Source: Bacteroidota bacterium
GTDB lineage: Bacteria; Bacteroidota; Bacteroidia; Flavobacteriales; Flavobacteriaceae
Assembly (NCBI GenBank): GCA_018335575.1
Contig: JAGXRT010000064.1
Coordinates: forward strand, 1 to 64,000
DNA length: 64,000 nt
Reading direction: 5' to 3'
The notes beneath the pieces are model-generated. The model saw only the letters and a list, made by a program, of their open reading frames with translations, was not told the origin of the DNA and searched no databases. Below, piece after piece: positions 18,217 to 27,732 of the stretch. The stretch's first letter is position 1. The number at the start of each line of letters is the position of its first letter. The translations under genes were made by a program, and so were the position numbers.

Positions 18217-20265
18217 TTAATTGTCAACCAATATAAAAGCTCCTTTTTGTCCGGTGTAATGAAAAGGAGTTTTTGTTTGTTTACAACTTGCCTCCCAACT
18301 CTTCACATAGGAAACAAAATTAGAACCATCAGCAATAACAAGTCGAGGTTTAATTCTAGATAACAAGCGGTTTAAATTTATTTTAGGAGAACTCGATAAT
18401 ATCAAGATAGATGGATTAAAATCTAACTGACTAGCAAAGTTTTCATGGTCTAAAACCAAAACAGAATCTTTTTCCGTATAAAACACTTTTTTTAAGGGGT
18501 AAATAACCTGTTTGTCAATGCTTTTCTCTATTCTAAAGGATTTAAGAAATGAATTCTTAAATAATAATGTTGAATCTTGAGTTGTAAACAAATCCAACTT
18601 AATGCCTGTATGTTTACCTATCACTGTTGCTTTTGATTTATGAAAAACTATTAACGTCTTGTTAGTTACAGTGTAATATTTTTGATTGATTAACAGCAGT
18701 TGAAAGACAATTATAGCAACTAAAACCAAATTTAAATTTGCATAGCTTTTATAGTTGTAATAATTTAAAACGGTAATCAGTATTAAAAAAACAGCCAGCA
18801 ACATCCATACATTAAATGGAATTTCTTGTATTAAAAATTGCTCTTGTGTACCAACCCATTTTACACAAAGATTCATTAAATAAATAATTGATGTATAAGC
18901 TTTTAGTAAGAAAAACGGTAAACTGTTTATTAGTGCTAAAAAGAAAACCAATAGTCCACCCAATAAAATTATGCCCAAAAATGGAATAATTATCAAGTTT
19001 GTAAGGAAAAATAATCCCGGAAACTGATGAAAATAATATAAACTTACAGGTAAAACACCCAATTGTGCTGCTAAAGAAACCGTAAAAACATTCCAGTAAA
19101 ATAAGACAATTTTGTTTTTTGGTCTCCAAAAAGATTGAAATATGGGTTGAAAAATTACAATCGATAAAACCGCAGTATAACTTAACTGAAATCCTACTTC
19201 AAACAATAAATACGGATTAACAAGCAACAACACCAGGGCTGATAAAATTAAGGTATAGTATATATGGGTGAGTTTTTTTAAGTTCATGCCTATGGCTAAA
19301 ATTGAAAACATGCTAACTGCCCGTATCACAGAAGGCGATAAACCAGCAATAACAGCATACATCCAAAGCAGTATAATTAAACATAAAACCTTAAAAACCT
19401 TACCGTTTTTTAAACGCTCAATCGGACTTAATAAAAACTGAAGAATCAATAATATAATACCGATGTGTAAACCCGATACCGCTAAAATATGCACTGCTCC
19501 GGCATTGATGTAGTTTTCCATTAATTCTTGTGAAATATCTTGTCGCTGACCCAATAGTAAGGCATTTATCACTGCTATTTCATTGCTTGAAATATTAAAT
19601 TGGTTTAATTTATAATTGATTTCTGCTCTCAGTTCTGCTGCCAATCCGAACAGGGTAGTTTCTTTTGGTAAAAAATATAATTCATTATATTTTATGGTTG
19701 CTTGATGATGAATCTGCTGTTTTAGCATATAGCGCTGATAGTCAAATGTATACGGATTTTTAGGTGAATTTATAGAGGTAAGTGTAGTAAAAAAAGCAAG
19801 GTTTTGATCAACTTGTAAAAGTGTATTTGTGCTGTCATTTAATACATTAAGCAGTAATTTTCCGGTGTATTTTAATCCGTTAACAGTCTTAACGCTTGCT
19901 TCATATTTTTGATGATACTGTGTTGGTTTTAAAACTTTTCGTATGGATACTTCTATGTGATAAAAATTGTTGCCATCATTTTTTTGTATTAAATGTATGT
20001 AATGATTTTTCTGATTGATCGGTTTTTTAAAATGAATTAATCCCAAACCTATAGAAAATGAAACGAAAAAAAGAGCTATAGAAAAATAAACATTGAATAA
20101 ATCTTTACGCTTGGTTTTTATATAAAAAAACAACAAAAAGAAAGTGCTAATAAAAAGTAATGAGAGTAAAATCGATTTAGTTAATTCGAAATAATAACCA
20201 ACTACTATTCCAATAATCAAGAAAAACAACACATAGGTTGGTACATATTGAAGTATCTTTTTCAA
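18217..20265 (-). CDS. ComEC/Rec2-family competence protein
   Basis: ALLLGQRQDISQELMENYINAGAVHILAVSGLHIGIILLIL and PSVIRAVSMFSI motifs. Confidence 0.9.
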   Translation of the reverse strand: MKKILQYVPTYVLFFLIIGIVVGYYFELTKSILLSLLFISTFFLLFFYIKTKRKDLFNVYFSIALFFVSFSIGLGLIHFKKPINQKNHYIHLIQKNDGNNFYHIEVSIRKVLKPTQYHQKYEASVKTVNGLKYTGKLLLNVLNDSTNTLLQVDQNLAFFTTLTSINSPKNPYTFDYQRYMLKQQIHHQATIKYNELYFLPKETTLFGLAAELRAEINYKLNQFNISSNEIAVINALLLGQRQDISQELMENYINAGAVHILAVSGLHIGIILLILQFLLSPIERLKNGKVFKVLCLIILLWMYAVIAGLSPSVIRAVSMFSILAIGMNLKKLTHIYYTLILSALVLLLVNPYLLFEVGFQLSYTAVLSIVIFQPIFQSFWRPKNKIVLFYWNVFTVSLAAQLGVLPVSLYYFHQFPGLFFLTNLIIIPFLGIILLGGLLVFFLALINSLPFFLLKAYTSIIYLMNLCVKWVGTQEQFLIQEIPFNVWMLLAVFLILITVLNYYNYKSYANLNLVLVAIIVFQLLLINQKYYTVTNKTLIVFHKSKATVIGKHTGIKLDLFTTQDSTLLFKNSFLKSFRIEKSIDKQVIYPLKKVFYTEKDSVLVLDHENFASQLDFNPSILILSSSPKINLNRLLSRIKPRLVIADGSNFVSYVKSWEASCKQTKTPFHYTGQKGAFILVDN

Positions 20266-20471
20266 TCAAGCAATTTTTAAAATAGTTGAGATTTTACTCA
20301 ACAGTTTGTTATATCATAGCTAGGCTAAATATACATTTTTTTTACAATATATTGATTCACAATAATTTTTGTAATAATTGTTACTTAAATACTTTTTTTT
20401 TATGACATAAATCATGCAAAGAGAATTAAAGCGTAGTTAACTTTAACATGATTTAAAACCTATTAATTTTC

Positions 20472-21359
20472 ATGAAAAACTCTATTCTTTTTTCTGTACT
20501 ATTTTTATTGGCTAACTTTAGTATGATAGCTTCAGATTACAGTCCATATACCAAAGTTGGAAACTCATCACTTAATAAAGAGGTATTATCAGAAAACATT
20601 CAAAATGCCTTAAAAAATAAATCATTTGTTGTTTTAGGAATCTACAATCCTGAAAACAATCAAAACATAGAAGTTATTTCTTTTACACGAACTGATATTA
20701 AAAACAGTGTTATTAAAGTAAAAGATCGCGGTGCATTGGCAGCTGTATTAAAAATTGCTTTAGTTACTAAAAGCGGAACCACAACAATTTCATATACTAA
20801 TCCAGACTATATGTTTACTGCATACCTGCTTGATGACGTATCTAAATTTAATAGCCTTATTACCAAAGTTTCTGCAGACTTAAAAGATGCTTTATCAGAA
20901 TTTGGAAATGAATTTACCGAATTTGGCGGTAAAATTGAGGCCGATAAACTTAAGAAATATCATTATAAGATAATGATGCCTTATTTTACCGATCCGGTTA
21001 CCTTGAGAGAATTCAAATCATTTGAAGAAGGATTAAAAGTAATCGAATCTAACTTAAACCGTAAAAAAGGGAATACCAAACAGGTATATAAACTTATTTA
21101 TACGACAGAAAAAGTTGCTGTTTTTGGAGTAGGATTGGAAAACAAAGAAAAAGGAGAAGCTAAATTTTTACCTATAATTGGTCAACATCACGCAGCTGCG
21201 CTACCGTATGAAATGATTTTACAAGACAATAAACTTACCATGTTACATGGTAAATACCGAATTGCTTTGTATTGGCCGGAATTAACCATGGGCACGTTTA
21301 TGAAAATTATGAGTACCCCAGGAGATATTGAAGATACACTTAAAATGCTAGCATTTTAA
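20472..21359 (+). CDS. hypothetical protein with signal peptide
   Basis: Long ORF, N-terminal signal sequence; no family recognised. Confidence 0.6.
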   Translation: MKNSILFSVLFLLANFSMIASDYSPYTKVGNSSLNKEVLSENIQNALKNKSFVVLGIYNPENNQNIEVISFTRTDIKNSVIKVKDRGALAAVLKIALVTKSGTTTISYTNPDYMFTAYLLDDVSKFNSLITKVSADLKDALSEFGNEFTEFGGKIEADKLKKYHYKIMMPYFTDPVTLREFKSFEEGLKVIESNLNRKKGNTKQVYKLIYTTEKVAVFGVGLENKEKGEAKFLPIIGQHHAAALPYEMILQDNKLTMLHGKYRIALYWPELTMGTFMKIMSTPGDIEDTLKMLAF

Positions 21360-21413
21360 GCGGGTTTTTATTAGTTAATGTGTTTAAATCCTGTTTATTA
21401 ACTTAGGCAGGAT

Positions 21414-22523
21414 TTATTCTATTGCAGTAATTAAAGCCGCTATTCTGTCCGAAGCACCCTTACCACCTAACATCTTTTCTAGCTCAAAATAATTGGCAAA
21501 CATTTCTTTGCGGTATGGCTCACTCACTATTTTTTTGAGTTCTAGAGCTAAGCGGTCTGAATTAAAATCATCTTGCAACAATTCTGTTACCACTTCTTTA
21601 TCCATAATTAAGTTAACCAGCGATATGTATTTTAATTTTACCAACTGTTTTGCAATCCAAAAAGAGATAGCATTGGCTTTATAACACACCACCTGAGGCA
21701 CTTTAAAAAGTGCTGTTTCCAATGTTGCAGTCCCTGATGTTACCAAAGCAGCATACGAATTGCTCAGCAATTCATAGGTTTTGTTGCTGATAAACTTTAC
21801 ATCGTAATTTTTTAGGTATGGCTGATATACTTTAAAATCCTGACTTGGAGCTCCTGCTATTACAAATTGATACGCTTTAAATTTATCAACCATTTCTAGC
21901 ATAACCGAAAGCATTTTATTAATCTCCTGCTTTCGGCTTCCAGGCAATAACGCAATTATTGGTCGATTGTCTAACTGATACATTTTTCTAAACGATTCAA
22001 CACTTGGCGATTTTTCATCCTCAATAGCATCTAGTAATGGATGGCCTACAAAGTGCACTGGGTACTGATGTTTATCCTTATAATAGGGTTTTTCAAATGG
22101 TAAAATCACATACATTTCATCTACATCGCGTTTAATTTTATGGATACGGTTTTCTTTCCATGCCCAAAGTTGTGGAGAGATGTAATAATGTACTTCTATG
22201 TTTTTTTTCTTCGCAAATTCAGCAATTCGCATATTAAATCCAGGATAATCAACCAATATTAACTTATCGGGTTTATAAGCTAAGAGATCTTTTTTACAAA
22301 AGGCTATATTATTAAGTATGGTTCTTAAATTCATAATAACCTCAGCAAAACCCATAAATGCTAAATCTTTATAATGTTTTACCAGAGTGCCACCTTGCGC
22401 TTGCATCAAATCACCGCCCCAAAACCTAAATTCAGCTTTTGGATCTTTCATTTTTAACGATTTCATCATGTTGGAAGCATGTAAATCGCCCGAAGCTTCG
22501 CCGACTATAATATAATATTTCAT
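21414..22523 (-). CDS. lpxB: lipid-A-disaccharide synthase
   Basis: YYIIVGEASGDLHASNMM, YYISPQLWAWKENRIHKIKRDVDEMYVILPFE, LLPGSRKQEI. Confidence 0.92.
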   Translation of the reverse strand: MKYYIIVGEASGDLHASNMMKSLKMKDPKAEFRFWGGDLMQAQGGTLVKHYKDLAFMGFAEVIMNLRTILNNIAFCKKDLLAYKPDKLILVDYPGFNMRIAEFAKKKNIEVHYYISPQLWAWKENRIHKIKRDVDEMYVILPFEKPYYKDKHQYPVHFVGHPLLDAIEDEKSPSVESFRKMYQLDNRPIIALLPGSRKQEINKMLSVMLEMVDKFKAYQFVIAGAPSQDFKVYQPYLKNYDVKFISNKTYELLSNSYAALVTSGTATLETALFKVPQVVCYKANAISFWIAKQLVKLKYISLVNLIMDKEVVTELLQDDFNSDRLALELKKIVSEPYRKEMFANYFELEKMLGGKGASDRIAALITAIE

Positions 22524-22532
22524 TCTAAAATT

Positions 22533-22826
22533 TTAATTAAACAACTGATAAGCTGCCAACGTTAATACCATTAAAAATAAGGCTAACAAAACGCCCCTGG
22601 CTCGGTATTCTTGCTTCTTTTTCAAAAAAATGAAAAAGACTATCATGTTTGGCAAAGCTGATAAGGTAATCAATTTTCCAAAAAGTTGCCCAGTTTTGGC
22701 AATTTGAATAGTTTCTTCAAATGTATAAGCCGAAACATGTTCTACAAAGAGGTAAAATGTAAAAACAGCAGCTATAATTGCTGTTAAAAAACCTTTAAAA
22801 ACTTCTATTTTAATTACATTTTCCAA
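22533..22826 (-). CDS. small membrane protein
   Basis: Three hydrophobic segments; overlaps the surE end by a few bases. Confidence 0.6.
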   Translation of the reverse strand: MENVIKIEVFKGFLTAIIAAVFTFYLFVEHVSAYTFEETIQIAKTGQLFGKLITLSALPNMIVFFIFLKKKQEYRARGVLLALFLMVLTLAAYQLFN

Positions 22827-23578
22827 CTATTCAACTTTTGAATAAAGTGGTGCGCAGTTAAATCAAACTGAACCGGCACTACCGAAATATAATTATTGGC
22901 CAAAGCCCAAATATCGGTATCTTCGCCACCATCTAAATCTACAAATTTACCCGTAAGCCAGTAATATTCTTTACCATGCGGATTTACACGTTTGTCCATT
23001 TCCTCTTCCCAATTAGCTCTGGCTTGCCTGCATATTTTGATACCTTTAAATTCTTTTGATTTTGGAAAATTCACATTTAACACCACACCGTCGGGTAATT
23101 TATTTTCTAAAACATTTTCAGTTATAGTTTTGATGTATGGCTTAAGTGGCTCAAAATCGGCACTCCAAGAATAATCCAACAACGAAAACCCAATGGATGG
23201 AACGCCTTCAATACCACCTTCAATGGCAGCACTCATGGTGCCAGAATAAATAACATTTATAGATGCATTAGAGCCATGATTTATACCCGAAACACATAAA
23301 TCGGGCTTACGTTTTAAAATTTCACTCACTGCTAACTTAACGCAATCGGCTGGTGTTCCTGATGATTGATACTCTACCTGAGGCCCATCATCAATCTTAA
23401 TTCGGTCACAATATAAGGTCGAGTTAATGGTAATAGCATGTCCCATTCCGCTTTGCGGACTATCAGGAGCAACTACAATAACATCACCTAATTCATTCAT
23501 GACACTGATCAATGCACGAACTCCGGGAGCCGTAATTCCATCATCATTGGTAACTAAAATTAAAGGTCTTTTGCTCAT
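22814..23578 (-). CDS. surE: 5'/3'-nucleotidase SurE
   Basis: ILVTNDDGITAPGVRAL, SGINHGSNASINVIYSGTMSAAIEG. Confidence 0.93.
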   Translation of the reverse strand: MSKRPLILVTNDDGITAPGVRALISVMNELGDVIVVAPDSPQSGMGHAITINSTLYCDRIKIDDGPQVEYQSSGTPADCVKLAVSEILKRKPDLCVSGINHGSNASINVIYSGTMSAAIEGGIEGVPSIGFSLLDYSWSADFEPLKPYIKTITENVLENKLPDGVVLNVNFPKSKEFKGIKICRQARANWEEEMDKRVNPHGKEYYWLTGKFVDLDGGEDTDIWALANNYISVVPVQFDLTAHHFIQKLNSWKM

Positions 23579-23739
23579 CTTTTTTTATTTGTATCGCAAA
23601 TTTACTTCATTTGATTTAAAAATTAAGATAACATTTAACATTTTGTAAATAGGAAGTCTTCAAATATTTGTTTAACATTGTGTATCTATTTGCACACCGC
23701 ATTAAATGCAGTATGGCATTATTTTAGCAGTAAAATAAA

Positions 23740-25875
23740 ATGTTGAAGAAAATTATTATCCCGTTTATGAAAAGAAACTACAAAATTATACTGTCCTTAC
23801 TATTGGTAGTAAGCATCTTAGTTGGATTTCAATTAAAAAACAATAACGATCCTGAAAAAGACCGTATTCTTATAGGTTTATTGCGATACGTATTAACCAA
23901 TGGCCATTATGAACCAAGCGATATCAACGATGCTTTTTCGGAAGAAGTGTTTACAAGTTTTATTGAAAGCGTTGACCCTGCCAAACGTTTTTTCATTCAA
24001 TCGGATATAGATGAATTTGCACAACATAAAACTTTAATTGACGATCAAATTAAAACTGAGAACCTGTCTTTTTATTTTACGGTTCACCTAAGGCTTATGC
24101 AACGCATGTTGGAATCAAAAGCGTATTATAAAGAAATACTTCAACATCCCTTCGATTTTAATGTAGACGAAACCATCGATGTAAACTTTGAAAATCAGCC
24201 CTATGCTAAAAATCAGCTTGAATTGATTAAAGTTTGGCAAAAGCAATTGAAACACAGTACTATGGTACGTTTGCACGATAAATTAGAAGATGAACTGGAA
24301 AAAAAGAAAAATGACAGTTTATACGTTGCTAAATCATTTGCTGAATTAGAAAAAGAAGCCCGTGAATCAACCTTAAAAAATTTGGATGACTTTTTTAGCT
24401 TTATGGATGATCTAGATCATACCGATTGGTTTGCTAATTACATCAACAGCATAGCCGAAAATTTTGATCCACATACCTCCTATTTAGCACCAAAAGCTAA
24501 AAAACGCTTTGATATTTCAATGGCCGGAAAATTAGAAGGCATTGGGGCAGTGTTGCAAAAACGCAACGATTATACCCGCGTTGTTGAAGTAGTATCCGGC
24601 GGGCCAGCATGGAGAGCCGGAGAACTTGAAGTGGGCGATCTTATTTTAAAAGTAGCACAAGGTAATGAACCTCCGTTAGATATTGTTGGGATGCGTTTAG
24701 ACGATGCTATTGAATTTATTAAAGGTAAAAAAGGAACAGAAGCCCGACTAACTATAAAAAAGGTTGACGGTACGATAAAAGTAATTTCCATTATCAGAGA
24801 TATTGTAGAAATTGAAGAAACTTTTGTAAAATCAACCCTAGTAAACTATCAGGATAAAAAGTATGGAGTTATAAATCTTCCTAAATTTTACATCGATTTT
24901 GACGAAAAATCTTACCGAAACTCAGCCACTGATATGGCTAAAGAAGTAGAGCGTTTAAAACAAGAAAACGTTGAAGGATTAGTGATTGATTTACGCGACA
25001 ACGGAGGCGGATCACTTGAAACGGCTATTGATATAGCAGGTCTTTTTATTGCAGAAGGTCCGGTAGTACAGGTGAAATACCGAGGCGAAAAACCAATGAT
25101 TAAAAACGATACCGATAAACGTATTTTCTGGAACGGTCCGTTAGTGGTATTGGTAAATGAATTATCGGCATCGGCATCAGAAATTTTTGCTGCCGCTATG
25201 CAAGATTATAACCGAGCCGTAATTATAGGAAGTAAACAAACCTTTGGAAAGGGAACTGTTCAAAATTTATTACCGCTTAATAATTACTACCGTTACAAAG
25301 ATGATTTAGGAGCCTTAAAAGTTACTATTCAAAAATTTTATAGAGTAAATGGTGGATCTACACAACTTAATGGAGTAAATTCTGATGTTGCTTTGCCAGA
25401 CCGATATACTTATATGGATTTTGGAGAACGCGATCAAAAGAAACCGTTAGTATGGGATAAGATTGCTGAAGCAAAATACCAACCTTGGAATAATTACGAC
25501 AACTTAAAAGAAGTAATTTTAAAAAGTAATTACAGGGTTGCCAACAATCCGCATTTTAATTTAATCGATGAAAATGCCAAATGGTTAAAGAAAAATCAGG
25601 ATGAAACCACGGTAAGCTTAAAATACAGTACCTTTAAAAACGATGTTGAAAATCATAAACAAAAGAGTAAGAAATTTGAAAGTATAGCTAACTACAGTAA
25701 TAATTTAACGTTCAGCAGCCCAACCTATGAGTTACCTCTTATTGAAAAGGATTCCATTTTATCAAAAAAACGTGAGGTTTGGCACAAAAGCTTATCAAAA
25801 GATATTTATGTAGAAGAAGCGCTACATGTATTGTCTGAATTAAAAATTAAGCGAAACTTATTGGTTAAAAATTAA
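23740..25875 (+). CDS. carboxy-terminal processing (tail-specific) peptidase, S41 family with PDZ domain
   Basis: PDZ-like segment GKLEGIGAVLQKRNDYTRVVEVVSGGPAWRAGELEVGDLILKV and catalytic VLVNELSASASEIFAAAMQDYNRAVIIGSKQTFGKGTVQ. Confidence 0.9.
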   Translation: MLKKIIIPFMKRNYKIILSLLLVVSILVGFQLKNNNDPEKDRILIGLLRYVLTNGHYEPSDINDAFSEEVFTSFIESVDPAKRFFIQSDIDEFAQHKTLIDDQIKTENLSFYFTVHLRLMQRMLESKAYYKEILQHPFDFNVDETIDVNFENQPYAKNQLELIKVWQKQLKHSTMVRLHDKLEDELEKKKNDSLYVAKSFAELEKEARESTLKNLDDFFSFMDDLDHTDWFANYINSIAENFDPHTSYLAPKAKKRFDISMAGKLEGIGAVLQKRNDYTRVVEVVSGGPAWRAGELEVGDLILKVAQGNEPPLDIVGMRLDDAIEFIKGKKGTEARLTIKKVDGTIKVISIIRDIVEIEETFVKSTLVNYQDKKYGVINLPKFYIDFDEKSYRNSATDMAKEVERLKQENVEGLVIDLRDNGGGSLETAIDIAGLFIAEGPVVQVKYRGEKPMIKNDTDKRIFWNGPLVVLVNELSASASEIFAAAMQDYNRAVIIGSKQTFGKGTVQNLLPLNNYYRYKDDLGALKVTIQKFYRVNGGSTQLNGVNSDVALPDRYTYMDFGERDQKKPLVWDKIAEAKYQPWNNYDNLKEVILKSNYRVANNPHFNLIDENAKWLKKNQDETTVSLKYSTFKNDVENHKQKSKKFESIANYSNNLTFSSPTYELPLIEKDSILSKKREVWHKSLSKDIYVEEALHVLSELKIKRNLLVKN

Positions 25876-25878
25876 AAC

Positions 25879-26973
25879 ATGCTTCAAAATATAGATCCAA
25901 ATTCATCAGTTGCACTCCGGAAGTTTTTTAAAAACACTTCCGGAGTGTTTAGTTTTGGATTTATAATACTTTGTTTTTTTATTGCTGTATTTGCATATCT
26001 ACTTTCAAGTGATTCTTCTTCAAACGCAAATCAAATGCATTTGGAGATCCATTCTAAAAAACCAGGATTTAAAGCCTGGGTACTAAGCATTCCTAACCAA
26101 GCATTATCAAAGCAATCATTTATTAGTTTTTTGATGTATGGTAATCAAAATCCACCTACAGAACTAATTATTGACAGTTATCAGCTCAGAGCAGATCAAT
26201 TAATTTACATCCCATATTTTGAAGGATCTATACAAAAAGAAGCCGTATCAATTCCGTTGACTACGTTTAATGGAGTGCCCGCAGAGCAGTTTATAAAGCA
26301 GAAAACCTATTGGCTTGGCACCGATAAATACGGGCGCGACTTTTACAGTCGCATGCTCATTGGAACCCGCATCACCTTTTTTGTAGGTTTTATTGCTGTA
26401 CTTATTTCACTAATTATAGGAATGTCTTTAGGTGCTATAGCCGGTTATTATGGCGGAAAAACAGATGCCTTTATACAGTGGCTCATCAATGTAACCTGGT
26501 CAATTCCAACGCTTTTACTGGTTATTGCCATAACCTTGGCTTTGGGAAAAGGATTTTGGCAGGTGTTTATTGCAGTAGGATTAACTATGTGGGTAGAAGT
26601 GGCGCGAGTAGTGCGCGGACAGGTTTTAAGTTTAAAAAAATTGCAATATATAGAAGCTGCTAAAGTATTGGGGTTTTCAGACAGCAGAATTATTATCAAA
26701 CACATTTTACCCAATATTATGGCGCCCATTATTGTTATTTCTGCAGCCAATTTTGCCTCGGCTATTTTAATTGAAAGCGGACTTAGCTTTTTGGGAATTG
26801 GGGCACAACCGCCTATCCCTTCATGGGGGGCAATGATAAAAGATAATTATAACTATATTATATTAGGCAAACCGTACTTAGCTTTAATACCGGGTATGGC
26901 AATTATGTGTCTGGTACTGGCATTTATGCTGGTTGGAAATGCTTTACGCGATGCCTTGGATGTTAAAACTTAA
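25879..26973 (+). CDS. ABC transporter permease (DppC/OppC-like)
   Basis: YWLGTDKYGRDFYSRMLIGTRITFFVGF and EAAKVLGFSDSRIIIKHILPNIMAPIIV EAA loop. Confidence 0.9.
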   Translation: MLQNIDPNSSVALRKFFKNTSGVFSFGFIILCFFIAVFAYLLSSDSSSNANQMHLEIHSKKPGFKAWVLSIPNQALSKQSFISFLMYGNQNPPTELIIDSYQLRADQLIYIPYFEGSIQKEAVSIPLTTFNGVPAEQFIKQKTYWLGTDKYGRDFYSRMLIGTRITFFVGFIAVLISLIIGMSLGAIAGYYGGKTDAFIQWLINVTWSIPTLLLVIAITLALGKGFWQVFIAVGLTMWVEVARVVRGQVLSLKKLQYIEAAKVLGFSDSRIIIKHILPNIMAPIIVISAANFASAILIESGLSFLGIGAQPPIPSWGAMIKDNYNYIILGKPYLALIPGMAIMCLVLAFMLVGNALRDALDVKT

Positions 26974-26981
26974 GAACCAAA

Positions 26982-27419
26982 ATGTATACATTTACCACTA
27001 AATGGGCCGATTTTGACCCCAACAAACACATGCGCCACTCGGCTTATAATGATTATGCAGCAGAAGCACGTATTCGATTCTTTGGACAACACAGCATTGA
27101 CATGCGTTTCTTTTCTGCCAATCAACTAGGGCCAATTTTATTTAAAGAAGAAACTACCTTTTTAAGAGAAATATATTCTGGAGAAGATATAAAAGTTAGT
27201 GTAGAATTACAGGGCGTATCAACTAAGGGTGAACGCTGGAAAATTCGACATAAAATTATCAAAGCAAACGGTGATACTGCTGCACAAATAGAGGTGTACG
27301 GTGCCTGGATAAGCTATGAAACACGAAAGTTAACAACTCCTCCTACAACTATTATGCAACTGTTTAATGCTATTGACAAAACAGATGATTACAAACCCAT
27401 ACCTTTAAAAAATGAATAA
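26982..27419 (+). CDS. acyl-CoA thioesterase, hot-dog fold
   Basis: TTKWADFDPNKHMRHSAYNDYAAEARIRFF 4HBT motif. Confidence 0.8.
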   Translation: MYTFTTKWADFDPNKHMRHSAYNDYAAEARIRFFGQHSIDMRFFSANQLGPILFKEETTFLREIYSGEDIKVSVELQGVSTKGERWKIRHKIIKANGDTAAQIEVYGAWISYETRKLTTPPTTIMQLFNAIDKTDDYKPIPLKNE

Positions 27420-27486
27420 AAGAAGTTTAATTTATGTGCTTATCATACTGTGTACTGCCGCTTTGTTAATGTACTTGCAGCGCTAG
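27412..27486 (+). CDS. putative 24-aa single-TM micro-protein MNKRSLIYVLIILCTAALLMYLQR
   Basis: Small frame overlapping the thioesterase stop by 8 nt; positive N-terminus plus one hydrophobic helix; not in the ORF track. Confidence 0.4.
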   Translation: MNKRSLIYVLIILCTAALLMYLQR

Positions 27487-27732
27487 GTAATTTGCAACAG
27501 TAATTCTATTATATTATAGAATAGTAATTAAATTCATTTTTGGGTTAAAAATAGTTAAGAAACTGCCTATTAACAAAGTACAACATTAACTTTCAAAAGC
27601 TAAGCATCTTATTTTTTGATTTAATTTAGTGCTAATTTTACATTCTCACTTGTAGTCCAATGTATAGACTTAAAAAAGCATCTCTTTGATTATTACTAAA
27701 AAAAAACGTAACTTTCCTTAATCAAACTACGA

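Noticed and set aside
18812-19129. Alternative-frame ORF inside comEC
   Set aside because: Same strand, overlaps the recognised ComEC frame
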